64,000 nt of DNA from Chryseobacterium sp. Tr-659 (lineage in GTDB: Bacteria; Bacteroidota; Bacteroidia; Flavobacteriales; Weeksellaceae), in NCBI RefSeq assembly GCF_011752975.1, contig NZ_VWWP01000007.1, positions 248,001-312,000 on the forward strand, read 5' to 3'. Positions 33,327 through 42,633 of this stretch are shown here, in pieces; the first letter of the stretch is position 1; every line of letters starts with the position of its first letter. The notes under the pieces were generated by a model that was not told where the DNA came from, did no database searches, and saw only the letters and a program-made list of their open reading frames with translations. Both the position numbers and the translations under genes were made by a program.

Positions 33327-33965
33327 TTAGGCGTATTTAATCATGATGTTCTCAATTGTATTGGCAACATCTTCTGCTTTGTCCGTTACAATTTCAAGAT
33401 AGTTCAGTACAGATGAAACTTTAATGATGTTAATTGCATCGTTTGTTTCAAATAGTTCTACCATTGAATTGGAAAGCAGATCATCAGCAATATTTTCAAT
33501 AGAGTTTACCTTAATACAAGCTTCTTTCACCTGCTCCATATTTTTGAAACCTTTAAGGTTTTTCATAGCATTCTGAATTTCAAGACATGCTTTGTGGATC
33601 AATAAAGAGAAGTCTGAATAAGCCTTCATCTCTGGTGATTTGTATAGGAAAATATATTTTGTGGAAGCGTAGATATAATCAGCGATATCATCCAGTCCTG
33701 TTGCCAATGTGTGAATATCCTCACGGTCAAAAGGAGTAATGAAGTTTTTCCCTAATTCTACGAAGATTTCGTGAGTAAGTTCATCATTTTTATGCTCGAA
33801 GTCGCTCATTTTTTTCAACATTGAGTCATCATTAAGATCGAAATCCTTGATTCCTGTGTTGAATTCTTCAGACATTGCAACTAGATTTTCAGTTACTTTT
33901 TCGAAAAGTACAAAGAAGATTTTATCTTTTGGTTGAAAAGCGTGGAAAATATTACCAATTCCCAT
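33327..33965 (-). CDS. DUF47 PhoU-like partner of the phosphate transporter
   Basis: A 212-residue all-helical cytoplasmic protein of the DUF47/PhoU-like family. The acidic motif MSDFEHKNDELTHEIF (about 50-65) and the repeat-half EDIHTLATGLDDIADYI contain the ExxxD/DxxxD metal-binding residues typical of PhoU folds. These proteins are encoded with PiT transporters and are thought to regulate them. Here it is the first gene of the two-gene pair, 13 bases before the transporter. Confidence 0.92.
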   Translation of the reverse strand: MGIGNIFHAFQPKDKIFFVLFEKVTENLVAMSEEFNTGIKDFDLNDDSMLKKMSDFEHKNDELTHEIFVELGKNFITPFDREDIHTLATGLDDIADYIYASTKYIFLYKSPEMKAYSDFSLLIHKACLEIQNAMKNLKGFKNMEQVKEACIKVNSIENIADDLLSNSMVELFETNDAINIIKVSSVLNYLEIVTDKAEDVANTIENIMIKYA

Positions 33966-34075
33966 TTTTTAGTATTTATAATTCGTGTGCAAATTTCTTA
34001 AAAAAGGATTGTACGTGAAACTATATAACATTAAGTTTTGTTAACATTAGCTTACCCACTGATTATCAAATAAAA

Positions 34076-34097
34076 AAACCGGCATTAATGCCGGTTT
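34076..34097 (-). terminator. Terminator after the second DEAD-box gene
   Basis: Perfect 22-base palindrome AAACCGGCATT / AATGCCGGTTT followed on the minus strand by a seven-T run, 20 bases beyond the gene stop. Confidence 0.85.
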
Positions 34098-34116
34098 GTA
34101 TGGTATAAAGAAGAGA

Positions 34117-35814
34117 TTAGTTTGCTACTTCAGCTCTCATATCTTTTCCTTTAAACTTCATGGATTGAATATTGCTTAAAACATTATCCTTAAATGATTT
34201 TTCAACTTCAAAGAAAGAGAATTTCTCTAAAATTTCGATATCACCGATTTCAGCTCTTTTCTTGCTTTTTCCGCCAGCAGTAGCCTTGTTGATAATATCT
34301 AAAACATCAAGCTTCTTCAAGTGGTCTTTTTTTCCAAGATTGAAGAAGAATCTTACCATATTCTCATCTTTTCTTCTTGGCTTTCCACCACGATCTCTAT
34401 CTCTTCGCTCTCCTCTGTCTCTGTCGCGACCTCTATCTCTGTCTCTGTCACGTCCACGGTCTCTTCTTGAGTAATCATCGTCTCTGCTGCTTAACTTCTG
34501 CTCCATAAGATCATGCTTGTCTTTGTAATACAAGGCAAGATCCTTCAACTGAAACTGTAGTAACTGGTGAACCAGCTCCTCTTTTGTAAAGTTGCTCAGA
34601 TCCGGGATTAAGCTATCATCAAATTCGAAAAGATCTTCGTGTTCCGTCAATAATTTTTCGAAAACACCACCTACCTGAGCTTTAATAATCTGGTCTCCTG
34701 TAGGAATAAATCTTTCGTTAATTTCAATTTTTGTTGCAGATTTAATCTGCTTCAGTTTTCTGCTTTCTTCAGGCTTAATCAAAGCCATAGAAATACCGTC
34801 TTTTCCAGCTCTACCTGTTCTTCCGCTTCTGTGAACGAATACTTCTGGATCATCCGGTAAAGAGAAGTGAATAACGTGTGTCAGAGAGTTTACATCCAAT
34901 CCTCTTGCTGCAACATCTGTAGCCACAAGAATATCAATATTTTTCAATCTGAACTTCTTCATTACTGTATCTCTCTGTGCCTGAGAAAGATCACCATGAA
35001 GAGCATCAGCTGCATACCCATTCTGCATTAAGAAATCGGCAACTTCCTGAGTTTCCATTCTCGTTCTACAGAAGATAATGGAATACTGATTAGGGTTGGC
35101 ATCAATTAGCCTCTTTAATGCTTCTTTTTTCTGACGATAACCTACAACATAGTATTCGTGAGTAATGTTCTTCTTCACTTCGTTGATAGAACCTACTGAA
35201 ATACGGTGTGGTTTTGTAAGATAATTTTTGGAAATTCTTTCTACTTCTTTATTCATCGTTGCTGAGAATAAGAAAGTTTGTTTTGTTTCCGGAGTTTCGC
35301 TTAGAATGGTTTCCAATTCGTCTTTGAATCCCATAGAAAGCATTTCATCAGCTTCGTCTAATACTAACCAATGAATAGCAGAAAAGTCTAATGCTTTTCT
35401 GTTGATAAGATCGATTACTCTTCCCGGAGTTCCCACAATAATCTGTGGCTTATCCTTCAAAGATCTCATCTGCTCTACAATACTACTTCCACCATAAACC
35501 GCAGTTGTTTTGATGTCTTTCATATACTTAGAGTAATTCTTTATGTCCTTCGAAATCTGAAGACATAATTCCCGTGTCGGACAAAGCACCAATAATTGGA
35601 TTTTGCGACTCGTATCGTCAATCATATCCAAAATCGGAAGCGAAAATGCTGCTGTTTTGCCTGTCCCTGTCTGCGCAAGTGCGATCAAGTCGCGAATATC
35701 TGAAAGAATAAAAGGGATAGTCTGTTTTTGGATTTCTGTTGGGCTTTCGTAGCCCAGTTCGCCAATTGCCTTAAGGATATCAGGACTTAAATTGGTTTCC
35801 GTAAATAAATTCAT
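34117..35814 (-). CDS. DEAD-box RNA helicase with RD-repeat linker and DbpA-type RNA-binding domain
   Basis: A 565-residue helicase of the DeaD/CsdA-DbpA group. It has the Q motif PTEIQKQTIP, motif [11 protein letters not shown], motif II VLDEADEMLSMG and motif VI HRSGRTGRAG. After residue about 440 comes an almost pure Arg-Asp linker (RDRGRDRDRDRGRDRDR), then a DbpA-type RNA-binding domain starting MVRFFFNLGKKDHLKKLD to the C-terminus. Likely roles are ribosome biogenesis and cold adaptation. The gene is monocistronic, with its own -7 box and terminator. Confidence 0.95.
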   Translation of the reverse strand: MNLFTETNLSPDILKAIGELGYESPTEIQKQTIPFILSDIRDLIALAQTGTGKTAAFSLPILDMIDDTSRKIQLLVLCPTRELCLQISKDIKNYSKYMKDIKTTAVYGGSSIVEQMRSLKDKPQIIVGTPGRVIDLINRKALDFSAIHWLVLDEADEMLSMGFKDELETILSETPETKQTFLFSATMNKEVERISKNYLTKPHRISVGSINEVKKNITHEYYVVGYRQKKEALKRLIDANPNQYSIIFCRTRMETQEVADFLMQNGYAADALHGDLSQAQRDTVMKKFRLKNIDILVATDVAARGLDVNSLTHVIHFSLPDDPEVFVHRSGRTGRAGKDGISMALIKPEESRKLKQIKSATKIEINERFIPTGDQIIKAQVGGVFEKLLTEHEDLFEFDDSLIPDLSNFTKEELVHQLLQFQLKDLALYYKDKHDLMEQKLSSRDDDYSRRDRGRDRDRDRGRDRDRGERRDRDRGGKPRRKDENMVRFFFNLGKKDHLKKLDVLDIINKATAGGKSKKRAEIGDIEILEKFSFFEVEKSFKDNVLSNIQSMKFKGKDMRAEVAN

Positions 35815-35834
35815 TAACTATTTTAAAATTTTTG

Positions 35835-35842
35835 CAAAGATA
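35835..35842 (-). promoter_or_regulatory. -7 promoter box for the second DEAD-box gene
   Basis: Minus-strand TATCTTTG (TAnnTTTG), 21 bases upstream of the ATG. The -33 region is not clear. Confidence 0.5.
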
Positions 35843-36041
35843 CAATAATTATTTGATTTGTTTTTGAACAAAGTTTTAAATATCCAAACTTAAATTCAGA
35901 ATTTTTTAATGTATTTTTAATTTTTGGAAAATTAAATCCAAAAAAAGAAGCTTTAAGTTAAAAAGTTGTTAAACATTATTTTTTTTTATTAAATTGGATT
36001 AATTTTTTCTGTGTTATTTATGAATTTTCAAAAATAAAGCC

Positions 36042-37352
36042 ATGAAACGCAAATTTTTCTTTTTGATATTCTTATGTATCGCCTTTAAAATATTTGCACA
36101 AACCACCAATTATCCGGCCACATGGACTCTGGAAAATTGTATTGAATATGCAAAAGAGAATAATATTTCCATCAATTCTCAAAGGCTTTCAAAAAATTCA
36201 GCACAACAGGATCTGCTTCAGGCCCGGGATGCAAAATACCCCAACCTGAACGGAACCGTTTCTCAGGGGCTATTTGCGGTGAACGGCGGCCAGGGTCTTC
36301 AAATGACTGGTGTGCAGTCACAAAATATAGGAGCCAATTCTTCCATGACGCTTTATCATGCAGGTTATATTAAAAATAACGAAACTTCGAAAAACCTGCT
36401 GGTTCAGATGGCAGATCTTTCTGTACAGGAATCCGAGAACAATATAGCAATCAGTATTACCCAGGCTTATCTGAATATTCTGATGAATCAGGAGAATATC
36501 ATTTCTCTTGAAAATGTCCTGAAAACCACACAAACCCAGCTAAAACAAGGAGACCAGCTATACAATGCCGGAAGCCTTTCCAAATTAAACTACCTCCAGA
36601 TTCAATCACAGGTAGCTCAGGATCAGTACAATCTGATATCAGCCCAGAACAACCTGCGGACCAATACTGTTAATTTAAAACAAATTCTGCAACTGCCTTC
36701 CAATTATGATTTTCAGATTGTAAAACCAGACAGTATTATTGTGGAGGATCAGTTAAAATCTTTACAGGAGGTTCAGAATCTGGCACAAAACCAACGTCCG
36801 GAAATAAAATACGGAGAACTGAATGTAGAAAATTCCAACACCAATCTGAAAATTGCCCAGGCATCTATTCAGCCAACATTGAGCCTGACAGGAAATATTT
36901 CAACCAATTACGCTAACGGAAGCGGAAATTATTTTAATCAACTGGGAAATAATTTTTACATGCCCATCGGACTAAGCCTTGGAATCCCGATTTATAATAA
37001 CAGGATCTATAAAACACAGGTTGAAAAATCAAAAATAGCAATAGAACAGGCCAACCTTGATCTGCTCAACACAAAAACCATCCTTAACCAGCAGATTGAA
37101 CAAGCTTATATTAGCCTCCAAAATGCTCTTTCACAATATGATTCCGCTTCCAAACAAATGGAAATCAGCAAACAGAGCTACGATATTGTTAATGCGCAAA
37201 TGAAGATCGGCAGTATTGATTATGTGCAGCTTCAACAGCAGCGATTGCTTTACATTCAGTCTATTCAGAATTATCTGCAGGCAAAATATACTGCAGTTCT
37301 CAATAAACAGATCTACGAATTTTATGCAGGTAACCCTATAAATCTAAAGTAA
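36042..37352 (+). CDS. TolC-family outer-membrane efflux protein
   Basis: A 436-residue TolC-type channel. The signal peptide is MKRKFFFLIFLCIAFKIFAQ. The mature part begins with the family opening WTLENCIEYAKENNI and contains two outer-membrane efflux (OEP) repeats with long coiled-coil helices (GSLSKLNYLQIQSQVAQ and GSIDYVQLQQQRLLYIQS). It forms the outer-membrane duct of a tripartite pump. It starts the four-gene operon with adaptor, ATPase and permease, and ends 3 bases before the adaptor gene. Confidence 0.93.
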   Translation: MKRKFFFLIFLCIAFKIFAQTTNYPATWTLENCIEYAKENNISINSQRLSKNSAQQDLLQARDAKYPNLNGTVSQGLFAVNGGQGLQMTGVQSQNIGANSSMTLYHAGYIKNNETSKNLLVQMADLSVQESENNIAISITQAYLNILMNQENIISLENVLKTTQTQLKQGDQLYNAGSLSKLNYLQIQSQVAQDQYNLISAQNNLRTNTVNLKQILQLPSNYDFQIVKPDSIIVEDQLKSLQEVQNLAQNQRPEIKYGELNVENSNTNLKIAQASIQPTLSLTGNISTNYANGSGNYFNQLGNNFYMPIGLSLGIPIYNNRIYKTQVEKSKIAIEQANLDLLNTKTILNQQIEQAYISLQNALSQYDSASKQMEISKQSYDIVNAQMKIGSIDYVQLQQQRLLYIQSIQNYLQAKYTAVLNKQIYEFYAGNPINLK

Positions 37353-37355
37353 ACT

Positions 37356-38621
37356 ATGAAAACAAAGAACAAAAAATGGTTGTACTGGGTTGTGGGCGGC
37401 ATCATTGCAATTGGTGCAGTCTGGTTTTTTTTCATCAGAGAAAAAGAAATAAAGATCCAGCTGGAAACAGTAAAGCCGGAAATGGGAGAAATTTCAAATT
37501 CCATTACGGCAACAGGAACCATTCAACCTGTGGACACGGTTGCTGTGGGTACCCAAGTATCAGGGATCATTAAAAATATTTATGTTGACTTTAACTCTAC
37601 TGTAAAGAAAGGACAGCTTCTGGCTACTTTAGATCCGGATCTGCTCAAATTTCAATCAGAACAATATCAGGCTAATTTACAGAATGCAAAAAGTAATCTT
37701 GCTTATAATGAAATCAATATCAACAGACAATCCCAGCTCTATAAGGTAGGTGCTATCAGCAAAGCAGATTTTGATAATGCCACCAATCAGTACAAAATGG
37801 CAAAAGCCCAGGTAGGTACTGTAACAGCCCAGCTTTCTACTGCTAATAAAAATCTATCCCTTACGAATATCTATTCTCCGATAGACGGAACGGTTCTCAA
37901 CAGAAATGTAAGTGAGGGACAAACCGTTGCATCCAGCTTCAGCACTCCTACCCTGTTTAGTATTGCTAAGGATCTCACTAAAATGAGGGTTCGTGCTTCG
38001 GTGGATGAAGCTGATATCGGAAATGTAAAAGTGGGCCAGAAAGCAACCTTTACCGTTGATGCCTTTCCTGATGAAACATTTAACGGTGAGGTTTCGGAAG
38101 TACGTCTTCATCCCACTGTTTCCTCAAATGTGGTGAATTACACAACGATCATCAATGCTGACAACTCCAGTTTAAAACTTAAACCGGGAATGACGGCCAA
38201 TATTACCATCTTCACCCAGATCTTAAACAATGTCATGAAAATTCCTGTGGCCGCTACAAGTTTCAGGCCGGATAGTCTTGTTATCAAAAAATATAAAGTT
38301 AACGCTCCATTTGCAAACGGCAAAAAACATGAAAAAGGACAATGGAAGAAACAAAATAAAGGAGCTGAAATGAAAAATGAGGCAGCAGTCTGGATCATTG
38401 CTCAGGACAGTACCATATCCCGCAAAAAAATAAAAACAGGAATGGACAACGATACGGAAATACAGGTTATTTCTGGATTGAATAAAAATGACAATATCAT
38501 TACCGGTTATAAAGTTCTATCTAAAAAAACTTCCGGCGGACAGGCAAAAAGCCCTTTCATGCCGCAAAGAAGAGGTGGTGGAAATAATAAAAACAGCGGC
38601 GGCGGTGGCGGACCAAGATAA
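37356..38621 (+). CDS. MacA-like periplasmic adaptor
   Basis: A 421-residue HlyD/MacA family adaptor. One N-terminal TM anchor covers about residues 7-25. The lipoyl-like half motif VAVGTQVSGIIKNIYVDFNS is near 60, followed by a coiled-coil hairpin and the second half (YSPIDGTVLNRNVSEGQTV). A beta-barrel and membrane-proximal domain follow. The C-terminus is glycine-rich and low-complexity (RRGGGNNKNSGGGGG). It bridges the MacB-type transporter and the TolC protein encoded around it. Confidence 0.92.
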   Translation: MKTKNKKWLYWVVGGIIAIGAVWFFFIREKEIKIQLETVKPEMGEISNSITATGTIQPVDTVAVGTQVSGIIKNIYVDFNSTVKKGQLLATLDPDLLKFQSEQYQANLQNAKSNLAYNEININRQSQLYKVGAISKADFDNATNQYKMAKAQVGTVTAQLSTANKNLSLTNIYSPIDGTVLNRNVSEGQTVASSFSTPTLFSIAKDLTKMRVRASVDEADIGNVKVGQKATFTVDAFPDETFNGEVSEVRLHPTVSSNVVNYTTIINADNSSLKLKPGMTANITIFTQILNNVMKIPVAATSFRPDSLVIKKYKVNAPFANGKKHEKGQWKKQNKGAEMKNEAAVWIIAQDSTISRKKIKTGMDNDTEIQVISGLNKNDNIITGYKVLSKKTSGGQAKSPFMPQRRGGGNNKNSGGGGGPR

Positions 38622-38681
38622 AAAATAACAGATGCTGAATTTTAAATTCTTATTCCAAATCCACCACGATACAACAACGAA

Positions 38682-38737
38682 ACCAGCAACTAGCAACCAG
38701 CAACTAGCAACTAGCAACTAGCAACTAGCAACTAGCA
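38682..38737 (+). repeat. Eight tandem heptamers (ACTAGCA) ahead of the MacB ATPase gene
   Basis: Eight 7-bp units, six ACTAGCA and two ACCAGCA (units 1 and 3), 56 bases in all, ending 17 bases before the ATP-binding protein ATG. The repeat is non-coding and within the operon. Slippage would change the spacing between the adaptor and ATPase genes. Confidence 0.9.
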
Positions 38738-38754
38738 AACCTAAAACAAAAATC

Positions 38755-39504
38755 ATGGCAGAAAAAATTCTGGAGATTATGGATCTAAAGAGGGAATTCA
38801 AGATGGGTGAGGAAATTGTTCATGCATTGAAGGGAGTAACCTTTACGGTAGAAAGAGGTGAGTTTGTAACCATTATGGGAAGCAGCGGATCCGGAAAATC
38901 TACTCTACTGAATATTATAGGCTGCCTGGATAAGCCTTCCGCCGGAGATTATATCCTGGACGGGGTAAATGTAAAAAACCTTGACCGGGATGAGCTTGCT
39001 GTTCTCAGAAATCAAAAAATCGGGTTTGTTTTTCAAGCCTACAATCTCCTCCCGAGAACTACCGCTAAAGAAAATGTGGAACTTCCGCTTCTTTACAACT
39101 CAAAAGTGTCCACCGAAGAACGTCATAAAAGGGCTTTACAGGCATTGGCTGCCGTAAAACTGGAAAGCAGGGTGGACCATCTTCCTAATCAGATGTCCGG
39201 AGGGCAGCAGCAAAGAGTCGCCATTGCCCGCGCCCTGGTAAATGAGCCTGTAATGATCCTTGCGGATGAAGCCACCGGAAACCTAGATACAAGAACGTCT
39301 TATGAAATCATGGCTCTTATGCAGGACCTCCATAAGCAGGGACGAACAATAGTCTTTGTTACCCATGAGCCTGACATTGCCACCTTCAGCAGCAGAACTG
39401 TAACACTCCGGGACGGGAAAGTTATTAAAGACGTTAAAAACGACAATATAAAATCTGCCAGAGAAGCCCTGGAAAGCCTTCCTGTAAATGATGATTATCA
39501 ATAG
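38755..39504 (+). CDS. MacB-type ABC transporter ATP-binding protein
   Basis: A 249-residue ATPase of the LolD/MacB class. Walker A is GSSGSGKST near residue 42, the Q loop is FQAYNLLP, the signature is [15 protein letters not shown] and Walker B is [13 protein letters not shown]. In E. coli MacB this domain is fused to the permease; here the two are separate genes 23 bases apart. The gene follows a 133-base gap holding the heptamer repeat. It energises the MacAB-TolC type pump for macrolides, toxins or other substrates; the actual substrate is unknown. Confidence 0.94.
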   Translation: MAEKILEIMDLKREFKMGEEIVHALKGVTFTVERGEFVTIMGSSGSGKSTLLNIIGCLDKPSAGDYILDGVNVKNLDRDELAVLRNQKIGFVFQAYNLLPRTTAKENVELPLLYNSKVSTEERHKRALQALAAVKLESRVDHLPNQMSGGQQQRVAIARALVNEPVMILADEATGNLDTRTSYEIMALMQDLHKQGRTIVFVTHEPDIATFSSRTVTLRDGKVIKDVKNDNIKSAREALESLPVNDDYQ

Positions 39505-39527
39505 TTTTAAACTCAAAAACAATTGCA

Positions 39528-40757
39528 ATGAACCTTTCAAATCTCTTCAGAATTGCCTGGAAAGCTCTTTTACGGAATAAGCTTCGTGCTTTTTTAACCA
39601 TGCTCGGAATCATTATCGGTGTGGCCTCAGTGATTGCGATGACCGCTATTGGAGAAGGTTCAAAAAAAAGCATCAGCGATCAGCTTTCTTCCATGGGTTC
39701 CAATATGATTACGATACGCCCGTCAAGTAATGTAAATGTTTCCGGAGGTGCCAGAATCGGGGCTTCCGGGCTGCAGACTTTGAAACTTCAGGATGCAGAT
39801 GCTATTTCAAAAGGAGCTCCCGATGTCTCTTACGTTTCTCCGGCAGTACAGGCCAATGGACAATCCATCAGTGGCCCGAACAACTGGCCGACTCAATTAC
39901 AGGGGGTAAACGAAGAATATTTTAACATCAGAGACTGGAGTATTGCAGATGGAAGTCTTTTTACAAAAAAAGATGTTACCTCATCCAATAAAGTATGTCT
40001 TTTAGGACAAACGGTTTACACTAATTTATTCCCCAATGGTGAAAATCCTGTGGGAACAATTATCAGATTTAATAAAGTCCCGATGAAAGTCATTGGAATT
40101 CTGGCTCCCAAAGGCTCCAATGCATTCGGGCAGGACCAGGATGATGTAATTATTGCCCCTTTCAATACGGTTCAGAGAAGATTTCTGGGAATTACATACG
40201 TTCAGACCATTTATGCCGCTTCTACCAATGAAAATACATCACAGCAGGCTACAGATCAGGTTTCTGAGATTTTAAGAAAACAGCATAAACTTCCTGTTGA
40301 CGGAAGTAATGATGATTTCAGTGTAAGAACCCAGGCAGAATTAATTTCTACCATGAGCTCCACCAGCCAGCTTTTAACGGTCCTTTTATCTGCAATTGCC
40401 GGGATTTCCCTGATTGTGGGCGGTATCGGAATTATGAATATCATGTATGTTTCCGTTACAGAGCGAACAAAGGAAATCGGCTTAAGAATGTCTATTGGAG
40501 CCAGAGGAAAGGATATCCTGTATCAGTTTCTTATTGAGGCGGTGCTTATCAGCATTACGGGTGGAGTGCTCGGGGTGGTTTTAGGCGTTTTATCCTCAGA
40601 ACTGGTCACTTTTTTCCTGTCCTGGCCTACTTTCATTACAGAATCTTCCATTATCATTTCATTTATCGTCTGTGCAGTAACCGGTGTATTTTTCGGATAT
40701 TATCCGGCATTGAAAGCTTCGAAACTGGATCCTATTGAAGCATTGAGATATGAATAG
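39528..40757 (+). CDS. MacB-type ABC transporter permease
   Basis: A 409-residue FtsX-like permease with four TM segments: one near residues 20-42, then a large periplasmic core domain (about 45-270), then three TM helices in the C-terminal FtsX domain (about 285-400). The conserved AFLTMLGIIIGVASVIAM near the N-terminus and VTERTKEIGLRMSIGA are family signatures. It works with the ATPase gene just upstream and the adaptor and TolC proteins as a tripartite mechanotransmission exporter. Confidence 0.94.
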   Translation: MNLSNLFRIAWKALLRNKLRAFLTMLGIIIGVASVIAMTAIGEGSKKSISDQLSSMGSNMITIRPSSNVNVSGGARIGASGLQTLKLQDADAISKGAPDVSYVSPAVQANGQSISGPNNWPTQLQGVNEEYFNIRDWSIADGSLFTKKDVTSSNKVCLLGQTVYTNLFPNGENPVGTIIRFNKVPMKVIGILAPKGSNAFGQDQDDVIIAPFNTVQRRFLGITYVQTIYAASTNENTSQQATDQVSEILRKQHKLPVDGSNDDFSVRTQAELISTMSSTSQLLTVLLSAIAGISLIVGGIGIMNIMYVSVTERTKEIGLRMSIGARGKDILYQFLIEAVLISITGGVLGVVLGVLSSELVTFFLSWPTFITESSIIISFIVCAVTGVFFGYYPALKASKLDPIEALRYE

Positions 40758-40873
40758 TTTTTGTAAATTTGGAATGAATAAGGTACAAAGTTTAAGTTTT
40801 AGAATAACAGATTTCAGGACATAAAATCTGAAATTTAAACGAATCGGCAATAATAAAAACACCAAATAAAAAT

Positions 40874-41539
40874 ATGTCAGCAAGCATTTCACCAAAAACA
40901 TTTGATTTTTTAAAAAAGTTAAATAAAAACAATAATCGTGAGTGGTTCAATGAAAACAAAAGTCTTTATACAGAATCACAGGAAAATATTGTTTCTTTCC
41001 TGGACGGTCTAATTAAAGAAATGTCCGGATTTGATGAGGAGCTTGCAAAAATTGACAGTAAAAAAGCATTATTCAGAATTTATCGGGATACCAGATTTTC
41101 AAAAGATAAATCACCTTATAAAACCAATTTCGGTGCCTCTCTGGGAATGGGAAAAGGAAACCAGAAAGGAGGATATTATCTCCACATGGAACCTGGAAAA
41201 TCCTTTTTAGCCGGCGGAATCTACATGCCTGAATCTTCTGTTCTTAAAGAAGTACGAAAGGAAATTTCATTATATGGAGATGATTTCCTAAAAATTCTAA
41301 ATCATAAAGATTTTAAAAAGCATTTCCCTGAACTTGATCAGGATGATAAACTGAAGAAAGTTCCCCAAGGTTTTGAAAAAGAAGATCCGATGGCGGAATA
41401 TCTGAAACTTAAAAACTTCATTGTGGTTTATTCTCTTAAAGACGAAGAAGTTCTTGATAAAAATGCCGTAAAAAATTTATCTAAAGTTTTTAAACTGATG
41501 AAACCTTTCAATGATTTTCTAAATACTCCTTTTCTTTAA
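40874..41539 (+). CDS. DUF2461 protein
   Basis: A 221-residue protein of DUF2461 (TIGR02453), recognised from FLKKLNKNNNREWFNENK at the N-terminus, RIYRDTRFSKDKSPYKTNFG and GGYYLHMEP. Function is unknown. It is downstream of the efflux operon but separated by 116 bases and probably independent. Confidence 0.85.
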   Translation: MSASISPKTFDFLKKLNKNNNREWFNENKSLYTESQENIVSFLDGLIKEMSGFDEELAKIDSKKALFRIYRDTRFSKDKSPYKTNFGASLGMGKGNQKGGYYLHMEPGKSFLAGGIYMPESSVLKEVRKEISLYGDDFLKILNHKDFKKHFPELDQDDKLKKVPQGFEKEDPMAEYLKLKNFIVVYSLKDEEVLDKNAVKNLSKVFKLMKPFNDFLNTPFL

Positions 41540-41540
41540 A

Positions 41541-41672
41541 TCACCGAACGATCTCAAACGTTTGCAGATATATCAAACCGGCAGTAAACATTTGTCTGTG
41601 AGGGTCTGTTTTAATATTCCAAGGTGAATTATTCAGATTTTCACGGGCAATTGTTGTTTGAATTTTTATCAT
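41541..41672 (-). CDS. Possible small protein or gene remnant of 43 codons
   Basis: Minus-strand ORF from ATG at 41672 to TGA at 41541, convergent with the DUF2461 gene. Codon choice and residues look coding (ARENLNNSPWNIKTDPHRQM then FTAGLIYLQTFEIVR). The open frame extends nine more codons upstream to a TAA. I do not recognise it. It may be the end of a decayed gene rather than an active one. No promoter box is seen. Confidence 0.3.
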   Translation of the reverse strand: MIKIQTTIARENLNNSPWNIKTDPHRQMFTAGLIYLQTFEIVR

Positions 41673-41800
41673 CTCCACAAGAATTCGGCCATTCAAAACC
41701 TGTTAAAACTCATTTACAACAAAAAACACCCAAAAGCCTATCTATTGATAATCAATTAATTATATTTAACATTTTTTAAGATAAGTTTTACATTTTTGCT

Positions 41801-41808
41801 TATCTTTG
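41801..41808 (+). promoter_or_regulatory. -7 promoter box for the FkbM methyltransferase gene
   Basis: TATCTTTG, a perfect TAnnTTTG box, 21 bases before the ATG at 41830. The possible TTG start at 41806 falls inside this box and is excluded for that reason. Confidence 0.55.
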
Positions 41809-41829
41809 CTATTCGTCAAAAAGCAAAGG

Positions 41830-42624
41830 ATGTCTTTATACCAACAAATTGCAGAGAAGCTACAATATATAAGTCCGAATTTCTACAAAAAAAGATATTT
41901 TAAGAACTTAAATAATCTTAACAAAGATAATTTTTCGACCCGTAATGTAGAACCGGAGCTGGTATGGATCAAAGAATACCTTCCTAAAAATGCAGTAATA
42001 CTAGACATTGGTGCGAATGTGGGAACTTTTCTCTATCAATTGGAAGACAAGCTGGATCATGAGCATATTTATGGTTTTGAACCCAATAAAAAGCTTTACA
42101 GAAGGTTGAAAAGGCTGTTTCCTGCAATGCGTATCTTCCCTCTGGCCCTTTCTGACGAAAATATGACTGCTGAATTCAAAGTACCTGTCATTAACGGTAA
42201 AACCATAGCTTCCCGTGGAACTTTAAATACTTCCTATAAAGAAAAAGGCGAGGAAAAAAGTTACACAGAGAAAGTGAAGGTAATCAAACTGGATGAATGG
42301 GCAGCACTGGAACATTTCAACCGACTTGACTTCATCAAAATAGATGTTGAAGGAAATGAAATAAAAACGCTTTCAGGAGCTAAAGAGACCATCAGACAAT
42401 TCAAACCGACATTAATGGTCGAAATGGAACAAAGACACCACCAAACACCTATATGGACGGAAATCTCTGAAGTAATGAGCTGGGGATATGAAGCTAAATA
42501 TCTGAATAGAAAAAACTTCATTCTGGAACCTCTCACGGAAGATATCATATCACAAAATATAAACGACGAAAAAAATAAAACTCAGTATATCAACAATATT
42601 ATTTTTATACCTAAAAACATTTAA
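41830..42624 (+). CDS. FkbM family methyltransferase
   Basis: A 264-residue SAM-dependent methyltransferase of the FkbM type. SAM motif I is VILDIGANVGTF near residue 57, and the typical FkbM motif LDFIKIDVEGNEIKTLSGA is near 165-183. Such enzymes O-methylate sugars or other hydroxyls in polysaccharide or secondary-metabolite pathways. It ends 9 bases before the flippase gene, and the pair suggests methylation of an exported glycan. Confidence 0.88.
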   Translation: MSLYQQIAEKLQYISPNFYKKRYFKNLNNLNKDNFSTRNVEPELVWIKEYLPKNAVILDIGANVGTFLYQLEDKLDHEHIYGFEPNKKLYRRLKRLFPAMRIFPLALSDENMTAEFKVPVINGKTIASRGTLNTSYKEKGEEKSYTEKVKVIKLDEWAALEHFNRLDFIKIDVEGNEIKTLSGAKETIRQFKPTLMVEMEQRHHQTPIWTEISEVMSWGYEAKYLNRKNFILEPLTEDIISQNINDEKNKTQYINNIIFIPKNI

Positions 42625-42633
42625 AACAACTTT

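Noticed and set aside
37356-38621. RND-type adaptor
   Set aside because: No RND pump gene is present; the downstream ABC ATPase and FtsX permease mark it as a MacA-type adaptor.
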